Positions 17,090 to 25,302 are shown, counted from the first letter of the stretch. The stretch is DNA of 64,000 bases from Budvicia aquatica DSM 5075 = ATCC 35567 (GCF_000427805.1 NZ_ATYS01000001.1:248152-312151), one strand, 5' to 3'. Translations and numbers: made by a program. Notes: generated by a model not told the origin, from the letters alone.

Positions 17090-17131
17090 CCTCAGTGAAG
17101 CTTATCAAAAACCATTTAATTCACTGAGGAG
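17090..17131 (+). promoter_or_regulatory. Inverted repeat covering the arsD ribosome binding site
   Basis: CCTCAGTGAA (17090-17099) and TTCACTGAGG (17120-17129) are perfect 10-bp inverted repeats 20 bases apart. The right arm contains the start of the arsD Shine-Dalgarno sequence GAGGAG (17126-17131), 8 bases before the ATG at 17140. In RNA the stem would block ribosome binding; in DNA it could be an operator. Confidence 0.6.
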
Positions 17132-17139
17132 AAACACCG

Positions 17140-17496
17140 ATGAATACCATTTCTATTTATGAACCTGCCGGATGTTGTGCAACCAGTAGCGTTGCGGTTG
17201 ATGAGAAATCATTAGCTTTTAATGCGGATATGGACTGGTGCAAAGCGCGGGGGATTCGTGTCGAACGCTTTAATCTGCTGAAACAGCCTGCGGCCTTTGT
17301 CTCAAATACCGTGGTTAAGGACTTTCTTACTACATCCGGCCAGCAATCTTTGCCATTGGTACTGGTCAATGGACAAATCGTACTCGCGGGGCGACTGCCG
17401 GTACACGATGAATTGAAGCGCTGGTCTGGCGTTGATGTCGCTAAGTCGGATGAGGATTTTCCGCCTTCATGCTGCAACGTTCCACGGATGCCGTAA
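17140..17496 (+). CDS. arsD: ArsD-type arsenic metallochaperone, copy 1 (Cys18 missing)
   Basis: A 118-residue ArsD homologue. ArsD hands As(III) or Sb(III) to ArsA and is a weak repressor. The conserved pair Cys12-Cys13 is present (YEPAGCCATSSVAVD), but the third chaperone cysteine, Cys18 of R773 ArsD, is Val18 here. A C-terminal vicinal pair Cys111-Cys112 remains (PPSCCNV), while the second C-terminal pair seen in copy 2 is absent. The rest of the thioredoxin-like fold is conserved (LPLVLVNGQIVLAGRLP). It lies between the sigma factor and arsA copy 1. The lost thiol may weaken or change ligand specificity. Confidence 0.9.
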   Translation: MNTISIYEPAGCCATSSVAVDEKSLAFNADMDWCKARGIRVERFNLLKQPAAFVSNTVVKDFLTTSGQQSLPLVLVNGQIVLAGRLPVHDELKRWSGVDVAKSDEDFPPSCCNVPRMP

Positions 17497-17546
17497 TTGA
17501 CCAGGATTAACGTTAATTAATAGATAAGAATTGATAGGTAAAGAAT

Positions 17547-19313
17547 ATGACACCACTATTTTTGCAAAACATACCGCCATTTATTTTTTTCACCGGTAAA
17601 GGTGGCGTAGGTAAAACCTCTCTAGCTTGTGCGACAGCCGTAGCATTAGCGGATAGAGGGAAACGTATTTTGTTAGTCAGTACCGATCCGGCATCAAACG
17701 TCGGGCAGGTATTTGATCAAACGATAGGCCATCAGATTGTTGAGATTGAAAAGGTCAATAATCTATCCGCAATGGAAGTTGACCCAATGGTCGCTGCGCA
17801 AGCCTATCGCAACCGAGTGTTAGATCCCGTACGGGATGTGATGCCTGCTGATGTGCTCAGTAGTATCGAAGAACAATTATCGGGTTCATGTACGACTGAA
17901 ATTGCCGCATTTGATGAGTTTACTGATTTACTGACGAATACTGATTTACGCGAGCGTTTTGATCACATTGTTTTTGATACGGCACCGACCGGGCATACTA
18001 TTCGGATGTTGGAGTTACCGGGTGCATGGTCAGGTTATCTGGATGCGAATCCAGATGCCGCAGCCAATTTAGGGCCTTTAATTGGGCTTGAGAAGAATCA
18101 AACTCAATATTCAGACGCCGTCGCGGCATTGTCCAATCCTGATCAAACTCGCTTGGTATTGGTAGCCAGAGCCCAATCTTCTACCTTAAAAGAGGTCTCT
18201 CATACCTATGAGGAGCTTTATCATATTGGTATTCAACAGCAGCATTTAGCGATTAATGGCGTTCTTCCACCTGAAGCGGCAGAGAATGACGCGTTGGCTC
18301 AAAGTATTGTTGAGCGAGAGGCTCAAGCATTAAATGAAATGCCTGAGAATTTGGCTAATTTACCCCTAACTCAGCTGGCTTTAAAACCGTTTAACTTAAT
18401 GGGCGTTGAATCTTTGCGTGCACTGTTTTCACCGATCGCTGAGAACTCCCTTGAAACTAACCGGGCAACCTTTGAGGATATTGCTTTTCCACCTCTTGAA
18501 ACATTGGTCTCTGATCTGAGTAAACAAGGTCATGGATTAGTGATGATGATGGGAAAAGGCGGGGTAGGTAAGACCACCGTCGCTGCATCCGTTGCCGTTG
18601 CACTGGCAGGACGTGGCCATAAGGTTCATTTAACCACCTCCGATCCTGCTGCTCATCTTTCTTATACGCTGGATGGCTCTTTGAATAACCTGACGGTCAG
18701 CCGCATCGATCCCAAAGCCGAGACAGAGAGATACCGTCAGTTTGTCTTGGATAATCAAGGCAAAGGACTTGATGCTGAGGGACTGGCAGTATTGGAGGAA
18801 GACTTACGTTCACCTTGTACCGAAGAGATTGCGGTATTCCAGGCGTTTTCGCGAATTATTAAACAAGCTGACCATCAATTTGTTGTTATGGATACGGCTC
18901 CAACCGGTCATACCTTATTGCTGCTAGATGCTACGGGTGCTTACCATAGAGAAATGGTGCGCCAGATGGGGCAGGGAGGCAAAGATGTTTTAACGCCAAT
19001 GAGACAGTTACAGGACCCTCAAAAAACGAAGGTTATGATAGTCACGTTGGCTGAAACAACACCGGTATTGGAAGCCGCTAATCTACAAGAGGATTTGCGC
19101 CGGGCAAATATTGAACCTTGGGCATGGGTGATAAATGGCAGCTTGGCTGCCGCTGCTCCAAGTTCACCTTTTCTTATTACCCGGGCGAACCGTGAGTTAC
19201 CACTGATTAGGGATGTGGTAACACGTTATGCCAATCAAGTTGCGGTTATTTCTCAGCAGGCAATAGAGCCTGTAGGCGTAGAGCAACTGAGTAAACTGGT
19301 CAATAATCTCTAA
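17547..19313 (+). CDS. arsA: ArsA arsenite-pump ATPase, copy 1 (Cys172 equivalent missing)
   Basis: A 588-residue, two-domain ArsA ATPase. Each half has a P-loop (GKGGVGKTS at about 17-25; GKGGVGKTT at about 336-344) and a DTAPTGHT signal. Of the three metalloid-binding cysteines of R773 ArsA, Cys113 is kept as Cys115 (SGSCTTEIA) and Cys422 as Cys424 (RSPCTEEIA), but Cys172 is replaced by Asn174 (AAANLGPLIG). In the classical system the three thiols together activate ATP hydrolysis on As(III). No arsB lies in this operon, so this ATPase would have to share the ArsB of the convergent operon. It ends at a terminator shared with arsC. Confidence 0.93.
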   Translation: MTPLFLQNIPPFIFFTGKGGVGKTSLACATAVALADRGKRILLVSTDPASNVGQVFDQTIGHQIVEIEKVNNLSAMEVDPMVAAQAYRNRVLDPVRDVMPADVLSSIEEQLSGSCTTEIAAFDEFTDLLTNTDLRERFDHIVFDTAPTGHTIRMLELPGAWSGYLDANPDAAANLGPLIGLEKNQTQYSDAVAALSNPDQTRLVLVARAQSSTLKEVSHTYEELYHIGIQQQHLAINGVLPPEAAENDALAQSIVEREAQALNEMPENLANLPLTQLALKPFNLMGVESLRALFSPIAENSLETNRATFEDIAFPPLETLVSDLSKQGHGLVMMMGKGGVGKTTVAASVAVALAGRGHKVHLTTSDPAAHLSYTLDGSLNNLTVSRIDPKAETERYRQFVLDNQGKGLDAEGLAVLEEDLRSPCTEEIAVFQAFSRIIKQADHQFVVMDTAPTGHTLLLLDATGAYHREMVRQMGQGGKDVLTPMRQLQDPQKTKVMIVTLAETTPVLEAANLQEDLRRANIEPWAWVINGSLAAAAPSSPFLITRANRELPLIRDVVTRYANQVAVISQQAIEPVGVEQLSKLVNNL

Positions 19314-19347
19314 TTCCAGAATAAACAAGTCATAATATAGAGATTCA

Positions 19348-19382
19348 GGTAAAAGGGGTTGATGAACGGCCCCTTTTACCAT
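19348..19382. terminator. Bidirectional terminator between the convergent ars operons
   Basis: GGTAAAAGGGG (19348-19358) and CCCCTTTTACC (19370-19380) form a perfect 11-bp stem with an 11-base loop. T- and A-rich flanks let it serve arsA copy 1 from the left and arsC from the right. Confidence 0.8.
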
Positions 19383-19402
19383 TTTATAATTGAATAGACC
19401 TG

Positions 19403-19831
19403 CTATTTAACGATCCGCTTACCGTCGGTATCAATCACCTGTTCTCCATCCTCTTTAGTAAATGCGCCTTTCTGAGTCGTGGGTAAGATATCTAAAACAA
19501 CTTCAGAAGGCCGACAAAGCTTTGTGCCTAATTCTGTCACCACAATCGGCCGGTTAATCAGAATAGGATATTCCAACATAAAATCGATTAACCGATCGTT
19601 ACTCCATTGGGTTTCATCCAGCTTGAGTGTTTCATAGGGTTCAACATTCTTTCGAAGTAATGCGCGTGCAGTAATACCCATATCACCAATCAGTTTTATT
19701 AACTCCGCACGGCTTGGCGGGGTCTCTAAATAATGAATCACCGTAGGCTCAATACCGCTGTTGCGGATTAGTTCAAGCGTATTGCGGGACGTGCCACAAG
19801 CAGGATTATGATAAATAGTTACGGAATGCAT
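19403..19831 (-). CDS. arsC: Arsenate reductase, glutaredoxin-dependent ArsC
   Basis: A 142-residue ArsC of the R773 type, which reduces arsenate to arsenite with glutathione and glutaredoxin. Residues known from the R773 enzyme are all at their canonical numbers: His8, Cys12 (HNPACGTSR), Arg60, Arg94 (NRPIVVTELG) and Arg107 (CRPSEVV). It is the last gene of the leftward operon, 71 bases after arsB. Because the operon's LMW-PTP-type reductase is frameshifted, this is likely the only working arsenate reductase in the island. Confidence 0.96.
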   Translation of the reverse strand: MHSVTIYHNPACGTSRNTLELIRNSGIEPTVIHYLETPPSRAELIKLIGDMGITARALLRKNVEPYETLKLDETQWSNDRLIDFMLEYPILINRPIVVTELGTKLCRPSEVVLDILPTTQKGAFTKEDGEQVIDTDGKRIVK

Positions 19832-19902
19832 GTTTACCTCTTATTTATTAATAATAGTAAAAAAGCGACAGCGTTATCTCTGTCGCGTAATTTAACTGAT
19901 GT

Positions 19903-21192
19903 CTATACGGTTAATGATAAACGTAAGGCCAGTGCCACTAGCGTGACAAACAATACCGGGAGCGTCATCACTATCCCGACCTTGAAGTAATAGCCCCAGG
20001 TAATGGTCAAATTTTTCTGTGACAGTACATGTAACCATAACAAAGTGGCGAGACTGCCGATTGGCGTGATTTTAGGGCCAAGATCGCTACCAATCACATT
20101 GGCGTAAACCATCGCTTCTTTAATCAGCCCTGTCGCATCACTTCCCTCAATAGATAACGCGCCAACAAGCACCGTCGGCATATTATTCATGATAGATGAC
20201 AGAATCGCGGTTAAGAAGCCTGTGCCAAGTGTGGCTGCCCATAACCCTTGTTCAGCCAGATAATTCAGAATTTGAGAAATGTAGTGAGTTAATCCTGCAT
20301 TGCGTAAACCATAAACGACTAAATACATGCCGAGTGAAAAAATCACGATTTGCCATGGTGCACCACGAATGACTTTCTTGGTATCGATAACGCTGCCTCT
20401 CTTGGCCACGATATACAGAATAATGGCACCTACGGCGGCAACCAAACTCACGGGAACGCCAAGATGATTAAGCCCAAAAAAGCCAACCAGAAGGAGTATC
20501 AGAACAATCCAACCGGCTTTGAAGGTTGATAAGTCACGGATAGCCTCTTTTGGCGACTTCAACAATCCGATATCGTAGGTTTGCGGGATGTCTTTGCGAA
20601 AGAACAGATGAAGCATGACCAGCGTTGCACAAATAGCGGCAATATCGACCGGGATCATAATGGCAGCATAATCGGTAAAGCTGATGTTGAAGAAATCAGC
20701 TGAAACGATATTGACCAGGTTAGAGACAACCAATGGCAAACTTGCCGTATCCGCAATAAATCCGGCGGCCATAACGAATGCCAGCGTTGCGCCTCGACTG
20801 AAGCCTAACGCGAGTAACATAGCCATAACTATCGGCGTCAAAATGAGCGCAGCACCATCATTGGCAAATAGGGCGGCTACGGCGGCACCGAGCAGGATGA
20901 TGTAAGTAAACAACTTACGCCCGTTTCCCCCTCCCCAACGAGCAACGTGTAGCGCAGCCCATTCAAAGAAGCCTGATTCATCCAATAACAGACTGATAAT
21001 AATTACCGCGACAAAGGCCGCAGTAGCATTCCAGACTATCTGCCAGACAACCGGAATATCACCAAGATGAACAACACCAAACAGCAGAGCTAAAACGGCA
21101 CCAAAGCATGCACTCCAGCCAATGCCTAGCCCTTTAGGTTGCCAGATAACCAAAATAATGGTCAGAACAAAAATAGCACCGGCCAACCACAT
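19903..21192 (-). CDS. arsB: Arsenite/antimonite efflux permease ArsB
   Basis: A 429-residue inner-membrane transporter of the ArsB/NhaD superfamily with about 12 hydrophobic segments ([17 protein letters not shown] at the start; [20 protein letters not shown] near residues 105-126). Alone it exports arsenite by proton antiport; with ArsA it works as an ATP-driven pump. A GGAGGTTTCT ribosome site precedes the ATG. It is the only arsB in the window, although there are two arsA genes. The 179-base gap to arsA copy 2 carries an ERIC-like repeat, which could affect how much arsB is made. Confidence 0.96.
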   Translation of the reverse strand: MWLAGAIFVLTIILVIWQPKGLGIGWSACFGAVLALLFGVVHLGDIPVVWQIVWNATAAFVAVIIISLLLDESGFFEWAALHVARWGGGNGRKLFTYIILLGAAVAALFANDGAALILTPIVMAMLLALGFSRGATLAFVMAAGFIADTASLPLVVSNLVNIVSADFFNISFTDYAAIMIPVDIAAICATLVMLHLFFRKDIPQTYDIGLLKSPKEAIRDLSTFKAGWIVLILLLVGFFGLNHLGVPVSLVAAVGAIILYIVAKRGSVIDTKKVIRGAPWQIVIFSLGMYLVVYGLRNAGLTHYISQILNYLAEQGLWAATLGTGFLTAILSSIMNNMPTVLVGALSIEGSDATGLIKEAMVYANVIGSDLGPKITPIGSLATLLWLHVLSQKNLTITWGYYFKVGIVMTLPVLFVTLVALALRLSLTV

Positions 21193-21220
21193 AGAAACCT
21201 CCGTTTAGGCAGATGCTATT

Positions 21221-21345
21221 CCTTTCATTCTTCAAGTTACAGGTGTGTTGTCTGTCTTCACTCACCCGAATCACTTACCTGAGTAAGCTCATCGGGATTC
21301 GTTCAGTTGCCGCCTTCCTGCACCTTGAATTATTTTGGGTATATA
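21221..21345. repeat. ERIC-like imperfect palindromic repeat between arsA and arsB
   Basis: About 125 bases resemble the Enterobacterial Repetitive Intergenic Consensus. Read on the minus strand it runs from a GTATAT...AATAATTCAAGG-type end through GCAGGAAGGCGGCAA, a central GATGAGCTTACTCAGGTAAG core and CGGGTGAGTGAA, to a CTTGAAGAATG end. The core arms around CCCGA/TCGGG pair. ERIC elements are non-coding, intergenic and mobile in Enterobacterales; this one sits inside an operon and would form a long hairpin in the transcript. Confidence 0.8.
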
Positions 21346-21371
21346 ACGTCTGCCAATTATTGTTATTAAAT

Positions 21372-23120
21372 TTACTCTGCCAGTTTGTTTAAGCGTTCAA
21401 TCCCGACAGGCTCTTCTTCCTGCAAGGGAATTAATGCTAGCCGGGTGGCGTACTTTTCTTTAACCAGATTGATCTGCTTGATTTCTTGCACTGCGCGGTG
21501 ACGTAATAGAGGCGAAGTTGTGCCGGTAGCGGCAAGACTGTTATTAATCAACCATGCCCAAGGTTCAATGCCAGCACGACGCAAATCCTCCTGCAAATTA
21601 CCGGCCTCTAATACAGGAGTAGTTTCCGGCAGCGTCACGAGCAGTATCTTGGTTCGCTGAGGATCTTGCAGCTGCATCATGGGGGTAATATAGTGGCCAT
21701 TGCTGCCCATTTTTTGGGCGATTTCACGGTGGTAAGCGCCCGTAGCGTCTAACAGCAGTAACGTATGGCCGGTTGGGGCCGTATCCATAATGACAAAGCG
21801 TTTACCGGCATCGCGAATAACACGGGAAAATGCCTGAAATACGGCAATTTCTTCAGTACAGGGCGAGCGAAGATCTTCTTCTAGCAGTGCTCGACCTTGA
21901 GCATCCAAATCTTTCCCTTTGCTTTCCAAAACGCTTTGACGATAACGTTCGGTTTCCGCTTCGGGATCGATACGACTGACTTCAAGATGAGGTAATTTAC
22001 CGTGCAGAGTATTTTCCAAATGTGCAGCCGGATCGGAGGTGGTTAAATGAACATCCAGTCCTTTTTCAGCTAATTTTACCGCCACTGCTGCTGCTAATGT
22101 GGTTTTGCCGACGCCACCTTTCCCCATCAACATCACTAAGCCATGCTGATCTTTTGCGATTTGTTCAACCAGTATTGATAGTGGGTCGATTGGCGGTATT
22201 GTCAGGTCGTAATGTTCTGCATTGCCGAGTGGCACATCGGCTTTAAATAAATTACGTAGCGCATCAACACCTACCAGATTAACCGGTTGAAGAATAATGC
22301 GATCCTGAGGGAGAGAGGCCACAGCGGAAGGGATATTTGCCAGGGCCAACTGCTCGCGCTGGTAAACGGCCTGAGCCAGTTTATCATTATGTATAGCGGC
22401 TTCAGGCAAAATACCATTAATCACTAAATATTGATTTTTGATACCCAGTTGAGAGAGTTCACCATAGGTTCTGGCTACTTCTGTTAGCGTCGATTTTTGC
22501 GCACGGGCAACTAATATCAATCGGGTTTTATTGGCATTACCTAACTCAGCAACCGCTTGGGCGTAGCGTTCACGCTGTTTCGCTAATCCTGATAGGGGGC
22601 CTAGACAGGATGAACCTTCAGGATTTTCCTCAATAAAACTGCTCCAGGCACCGGGTAACTGCAACAGCCGGATCGTGTGGCCGGTGGGAGCAGTATCAAA
22701 AATAATATGATCGAAATCCGCTAATAAACTGGCATCCGTGAGTAAGTCGGTAAACTCATCAAATGCCGCAATTTCAGTCGTACAGGCTCCCGATAGCTGT
22801 TCTTCAATCCCACGGACAACGTCATCCGGTAAAATGCCCCTAACGGGATCAACAATACGTTCACGATAGACCTGTGCGGCGGCCTGTGGGTCGATTTCTA
22901 AGGCTGACAGACCTGATACTGATTCTATCTTGGTAATATGATTACCAATCGTTTGATTGAAGACTTGGCCGACGTTGGAAGCCGGGTCGGTGCTGACTAA
23001 CAGAACGCGTTTGCCTTCATCGGCTAAGGAAATTGCCGTTGAACAGGATATGGATGTTTTTCCTACGCCGCCTTTACCAGTAAAAAACAGGAAAGGAGGT
23101 ACATTTTGTAAAAACTTCAT
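21372..23120 (-). CDS. arsA: ArsA arsenite-pump ATPase, copy 2 (canonical)
   Basis: A 582-residue ArsA with all standard features. The frame is open to 23156, but the ATG at 23120 has AAGGAGT in front and gives almost the R773 length (583). P-loops lie at about 15-22 and in the second half (GKGGVGKTTLAAAVA). All three metalloid cysteines are present: Cys113 (SGACTTEIA), Cys172 (GSSCLGPLSG) and the Cys422 equivalent (RSPCTEEIA). It binds ArsB at the membrane and is fed by ArsD. It lies 19 bases after arsD copy 2. It is clearly homologous to copy 1, although the two differ at many positions, so the duplication is not recent. Confidence 0.96.
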   Translation of the reverse strand: MKFLQNVPPFLFFTGKGGVGKTSISCSTAISLADEGKRVLLVSTDPASNVGQVFNQTIGNHITKIESVSGLSALEIDPQAAAQVYRERIVDPVRGILPDDVVRGIEEQLSGACTTEIAAFDEFTDLLTDASLLADFDHIIFDTAPTGHTIRLLQLPGAWSSFIEENPEGSSCLGPLSGLAKQRERYAQAVAELGNANKTRLILVARAQKSTLTEVARTYGELSQLGIKNQYLVINGILPEAAIHNDKLAQAVYQREQLALANIPSAVASLPQDRIILQPVNLVGVDALRNLFKADVPLGNAEHYDLTIPPIDPLSILVEQIAKDQHGLVMLMGKGGVGKTTLAAAVAVKLAEKGLDVHLTTSDPAAHLENTLHGKLPHLEVSRIDPEAETERYRQSVLESKGKDLDAQGRALLEEDLRSPCTEEIAVFQAFSRVIRDAGKRFVIMDTAPTGHTLLLLDATGAYHREIAQKMGSNGHYITPMMQLQDPQRTKILLVTLPETTPVLEAGNLQEDLRRAGIEPWAWLINNSLAATGTTSPLLRHRAVQEIKQINLVKEKYATRLALIPLQEEEPVGIERLNKLAE

Positions 23121-23139
23121 GGTTGTACTCCTTATGTTT

Positions 23140-23502
23140 TTAACAGCAGGAATCATTTCCGTTGCAGCAGGCCTGAATAGACTTAATTTTTGGTGCTAAA
23201 GATAAATCACACCAACGGGCCATATCTTCTCGGGTCGGATAACGGCCTGCCATAACAAAAGCGCCATCGACCAGAATAAGGGGGAGGCCTTCCGCCCCGG
23301 AGTTCTGAAGAAAGTTTTTAACCAGTTCATTTTCAACAAACGCCATCGGTTGTTGAGCAAGGTTGAAACGCGTTAACGTGACGCCTTGCTGTTTAACCCA
23401 ATCGGCATCGGCAGAAAAATTGACTAATGATTGGTCGACGTCGGTTCCACATACGCCGGTACTGCAACACAGCGCCGGATCGTAAACGGTAATCGTTTTC
23501 AT
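23140..23502 (-). CDS. arsD: ArsD arsenic metallochaperone, copy 2 (canonical)
   Basis: A 120-residue ArsD with the full cysteine set: Cys12-Cys13 and Cys18 (YDPALCCSTGVCGTDVD), plus the C-terminal pairs Cys112-Cys113 and Cys119-Cys120 (IQACCNGNDSCC). In R773 ArsD the N-terminal three are needed to pass As(III) to ArsA, and the C-terminal pairs take part in metalloid sensing as a repressor. It lies between the frameshifted reductase gene and arsA copy 2. Comparison with copy 1 shows which residues the other operon has lost. Confidence 0.95.
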   Translation of the reverse strand: MKTITVYDPALCCSTGVCGTDVDQSLVNFSADADWVKQQGVTLTRFNLAQQPMAFVENELVKNFLQNSGAEGLPLILVDGAFVMAGRYPTREDMARWCDLSLAPKIKSIQACCNGNDSCC

Positions 23503-23527
23503 AATAAATTCCTTATAGATTAAATGA

Positions 23528-24014
23528 TTAAATAGTCAGTGTTCCGATATGATCTAATTCAACCTGTAGTTGTATTGGATCACCTTTTAATTCAGCCAAA
23601 GGGAGAGCAAGCAGGGCCTGTATCCTGATTTTCAAAATTTTGTAGGCTGTCTCAAAGGCCCGATCGATTTCCGCATCACTGCCCGTCGCTTTATCTGGAT
23701 CGTCAACCTCCCAATGAGCGCGAATGGCTGGAGCCAGATAAGCAGGGCACACTTCGCCAGCGGCGTTGCCGCATACCGTAATAACAATATCGGGTATGTA
23801 AGGAAGAGAGTCCCATGACTTACTGGCATATCCTTCGGTTGAAATTCCTTTGCGTGATAGCAAGGCTAACGAACGAGGGTGTATCAAACCTTTGGGCTGT
23901 GGGCTGACTCCCCGCGCTGATGGCGTGGTATTCTGGAGCGGCTAACGCATTAAAGATTGCCTCGGCGATAATGGAGCGACATGAGTTACCGGTACATAAA
24001 AATAGAATATTCAT
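23528..24014 (-). pseudogene. arsC: LMW-PTP-type arsenate reductase ArsC, frameshifted
   Basis: Two overlapping frames together make one low-molecular-weight-phosphatase arsenate reductase. The N-terminal part has the active site MNILFLCTGNSCRS (Cys7-x5-Arg) and runs to about AISAGSQPT. The rest continues in another frame from HPRSLALLSRKGISTEG through GEVCPAYL to DKATG and AFETAYKILKIRI. The switch falls near 23891-23906, around a GCCCAAAGG run, and fits a one-base insertion or two-base loss. It may be a true null allele or a sequencing error. A second, intact arsC of another family closes the operon. Confidence 0.8.
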
Positions 24015-24067
24015 CGTACAACGCCTTTTTCATATATGAAAATTCAAATATATAAAGGTAAATTTTT

Positions 24068-24421
24068 TTACAGGCAAGCCACTCTATTCGTTGTTGAACC
24101 CGACACATTTTTTAAACGTTTAGAGAGTGTTTTTATACTGAGTTCTTGGCTTTGATAGGCTTGCTCAATAATCGCACCCGCCCACATAGGCATATTATGC
24201 GACAGGCGATAGTGGATCCATTTACCCGCACGTCGATCGAGAAGAATGCCGTTCTCCCTTAGCATGGCCAGATGGCGTGATATCTTGGGCTGGGGTAAGT
24301 CCAGTGTTTCACACAGCTCACAAACACAGAGTTCTGTCGCTTGTTTGAGAAGCAGAACAATGGTCAGGCGGGTCTCATCAGAGAGACATTTAAAGAGTTG
24401 TAACGGTGTTAACGGGCTCAT
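24068..24421 (-). CDS. arsR: Arsenical resistance repressor ArsR (classical CVC type)
   Basis: A 117-residue ArsR. The frame opens at a GTG (24424), but the ATG at 24421 puts the As(III)-binding box ELCVCELC at Cys32, Cys34 and Cys37, exactly as in R773/E. coli ArsR. The recognition helix follows (LPQPKISRHLAMLRENGIL). It should leave the operator and open the leftward operon when As(III) or Sb(III) binds. It is first in the operon, with a good promoter and palindrome just upstream. The island therefore has two different ArsR sensors, one per operon. Confidence 0.95.
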   Translation of the reverse strand: MSPLTPLQLFKCLSDETRLTIVLLLKQATELCVCELCETLDLPQPKISRHLAMLRENGILLDRRAGKWIHYRLSHNMPMWAGAIIEQAYQSQELSIKTLSKRLKNVSGSTTNRVACL

Positions 24422-24449
24422 CACAAATACCTTTTATTTAGTTACCGTA

Positions 24450-24492
24450 ATCATACGACGTTTTTTATTGCTGTCAATAATCGAATTCGATT
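24450..24492 (-). promoter_or_regulatory. Promoter and palindromic operator candidate of the leftward ars operon
   Basis: On the minus strand: palindrome AATCGAATTCGATT (24479-24492), then -35 TTGACA (24472-24477), 16 bases and -10 TATGAT (24450-24455). The -35 is perfect and the -10 has one mismatch. The start codon follows about 28 bases downstream. The palindrome is a possible ArsR binding site. Confidence 0.65.
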
Positions 24493-24807
24493 TTTCAAAT
24501 GTGTTTTGAATGGTAGAAACAGTGATAAAGAAGTTTTCATATCTATCAAATAAGCGTGAGATTCAAGCCACACCACAATTGATGCAACTCGTCAATTTGC
24601 CAGACAGGCTAATAGCTTTGGAAGTGAAGTTCATGAGCAAATGGACAGATTGGCTTCCATAAAAGTTCTCCCTAAAAAGCCAGATTAAGAATGAAGAAGC
24701 GGAACTAACAGTAAAAATTGCAGCGAATGAAGTTATTAAGCTTGCAGCACCTATATGGATATAAAGTAAGTGTACTATGCATGCACCTAATGCAATAAAC
24801 GGGAGGA

Positions 24808-24894
24808 ATGTCAGAAATTACTAATACATTAATTTACCAAGGGGTGGAGCTGGGATATGAAGTTGTTTATCATGACAGCTTATACTCTATTTAA
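24808..24894 (+). other. Short ORF in decayed region beside the arsenic island
   Basis: The 880-base stretch 24425-25302 has no intact gene. This 28-codon frame has GGGAGGA just before its ATG and encodes MSEITNTLIYQGVELGYEVV plus eight residues. Nearby frames also look like scraps of protein (for example VIKLAAPIWI just before it). I do not recognise any of them. The region reads as remains of one or more genes. Confidence 0.25.
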
Positions 24895-25035
24895 CATAAT
24901 ATACATTATACGCACCTAGGTGTTATTTGAAGGAATCTGGCATTCTATGGCTAATCTTATGCTGTTCGATGTTCTAAGGCTTGCCTGATTATGACCTTGG
25001 TACTTACTGAATACTGCCATTGATTATCATGATGA

Positions 25036-25242
25036 CGACTATCCATTATAGCCACCGATGAAAAACTGGCTGTACTGAACAACATCAATGAATTTTTAGT
25101 TGCGCTACTCAAGTGTAAATCTCAACCGGCTAAAGTTTGTGAACGACTGGAAGAACCTCAAGCTTACTATCAAATTCAAGTTATTCGTGCAGACATCGAG
25201 CTCTATCTGCATTTTGCTAAAACTTGGCATCAACAAATATAA
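25036..25242 (+). pseudogene. Unrecognised C-terminal protein fragment
   Basis: A frame without an upstream start encodes about 68 residues with protein-like composition (IIATDEKLAVLNNINEFLVA, then KSQPAKVCERLEEPQAYYQI and a final LYLHFAKTWHQQI). A neighbouring frame just upstream gives DYHDDDYPL, suggesting one or more frameshifts. The origin is not recognised. It may mark the boundary of the arsenic island. Confidence 0.35.
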
Positions 25243-25302
25243 AAGAAAAATTTATTGTACTTACCCAGATTGGTTTTCGACAAAACCACAAAGGCGTCGG
25301 TG

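Noticed and set aside
16188..25302. Arsenic island as an integrated mobile element with att sites
   Set aside because: No integrase, transposase, tRNA-end duplication or terminal repeats were seen around it.
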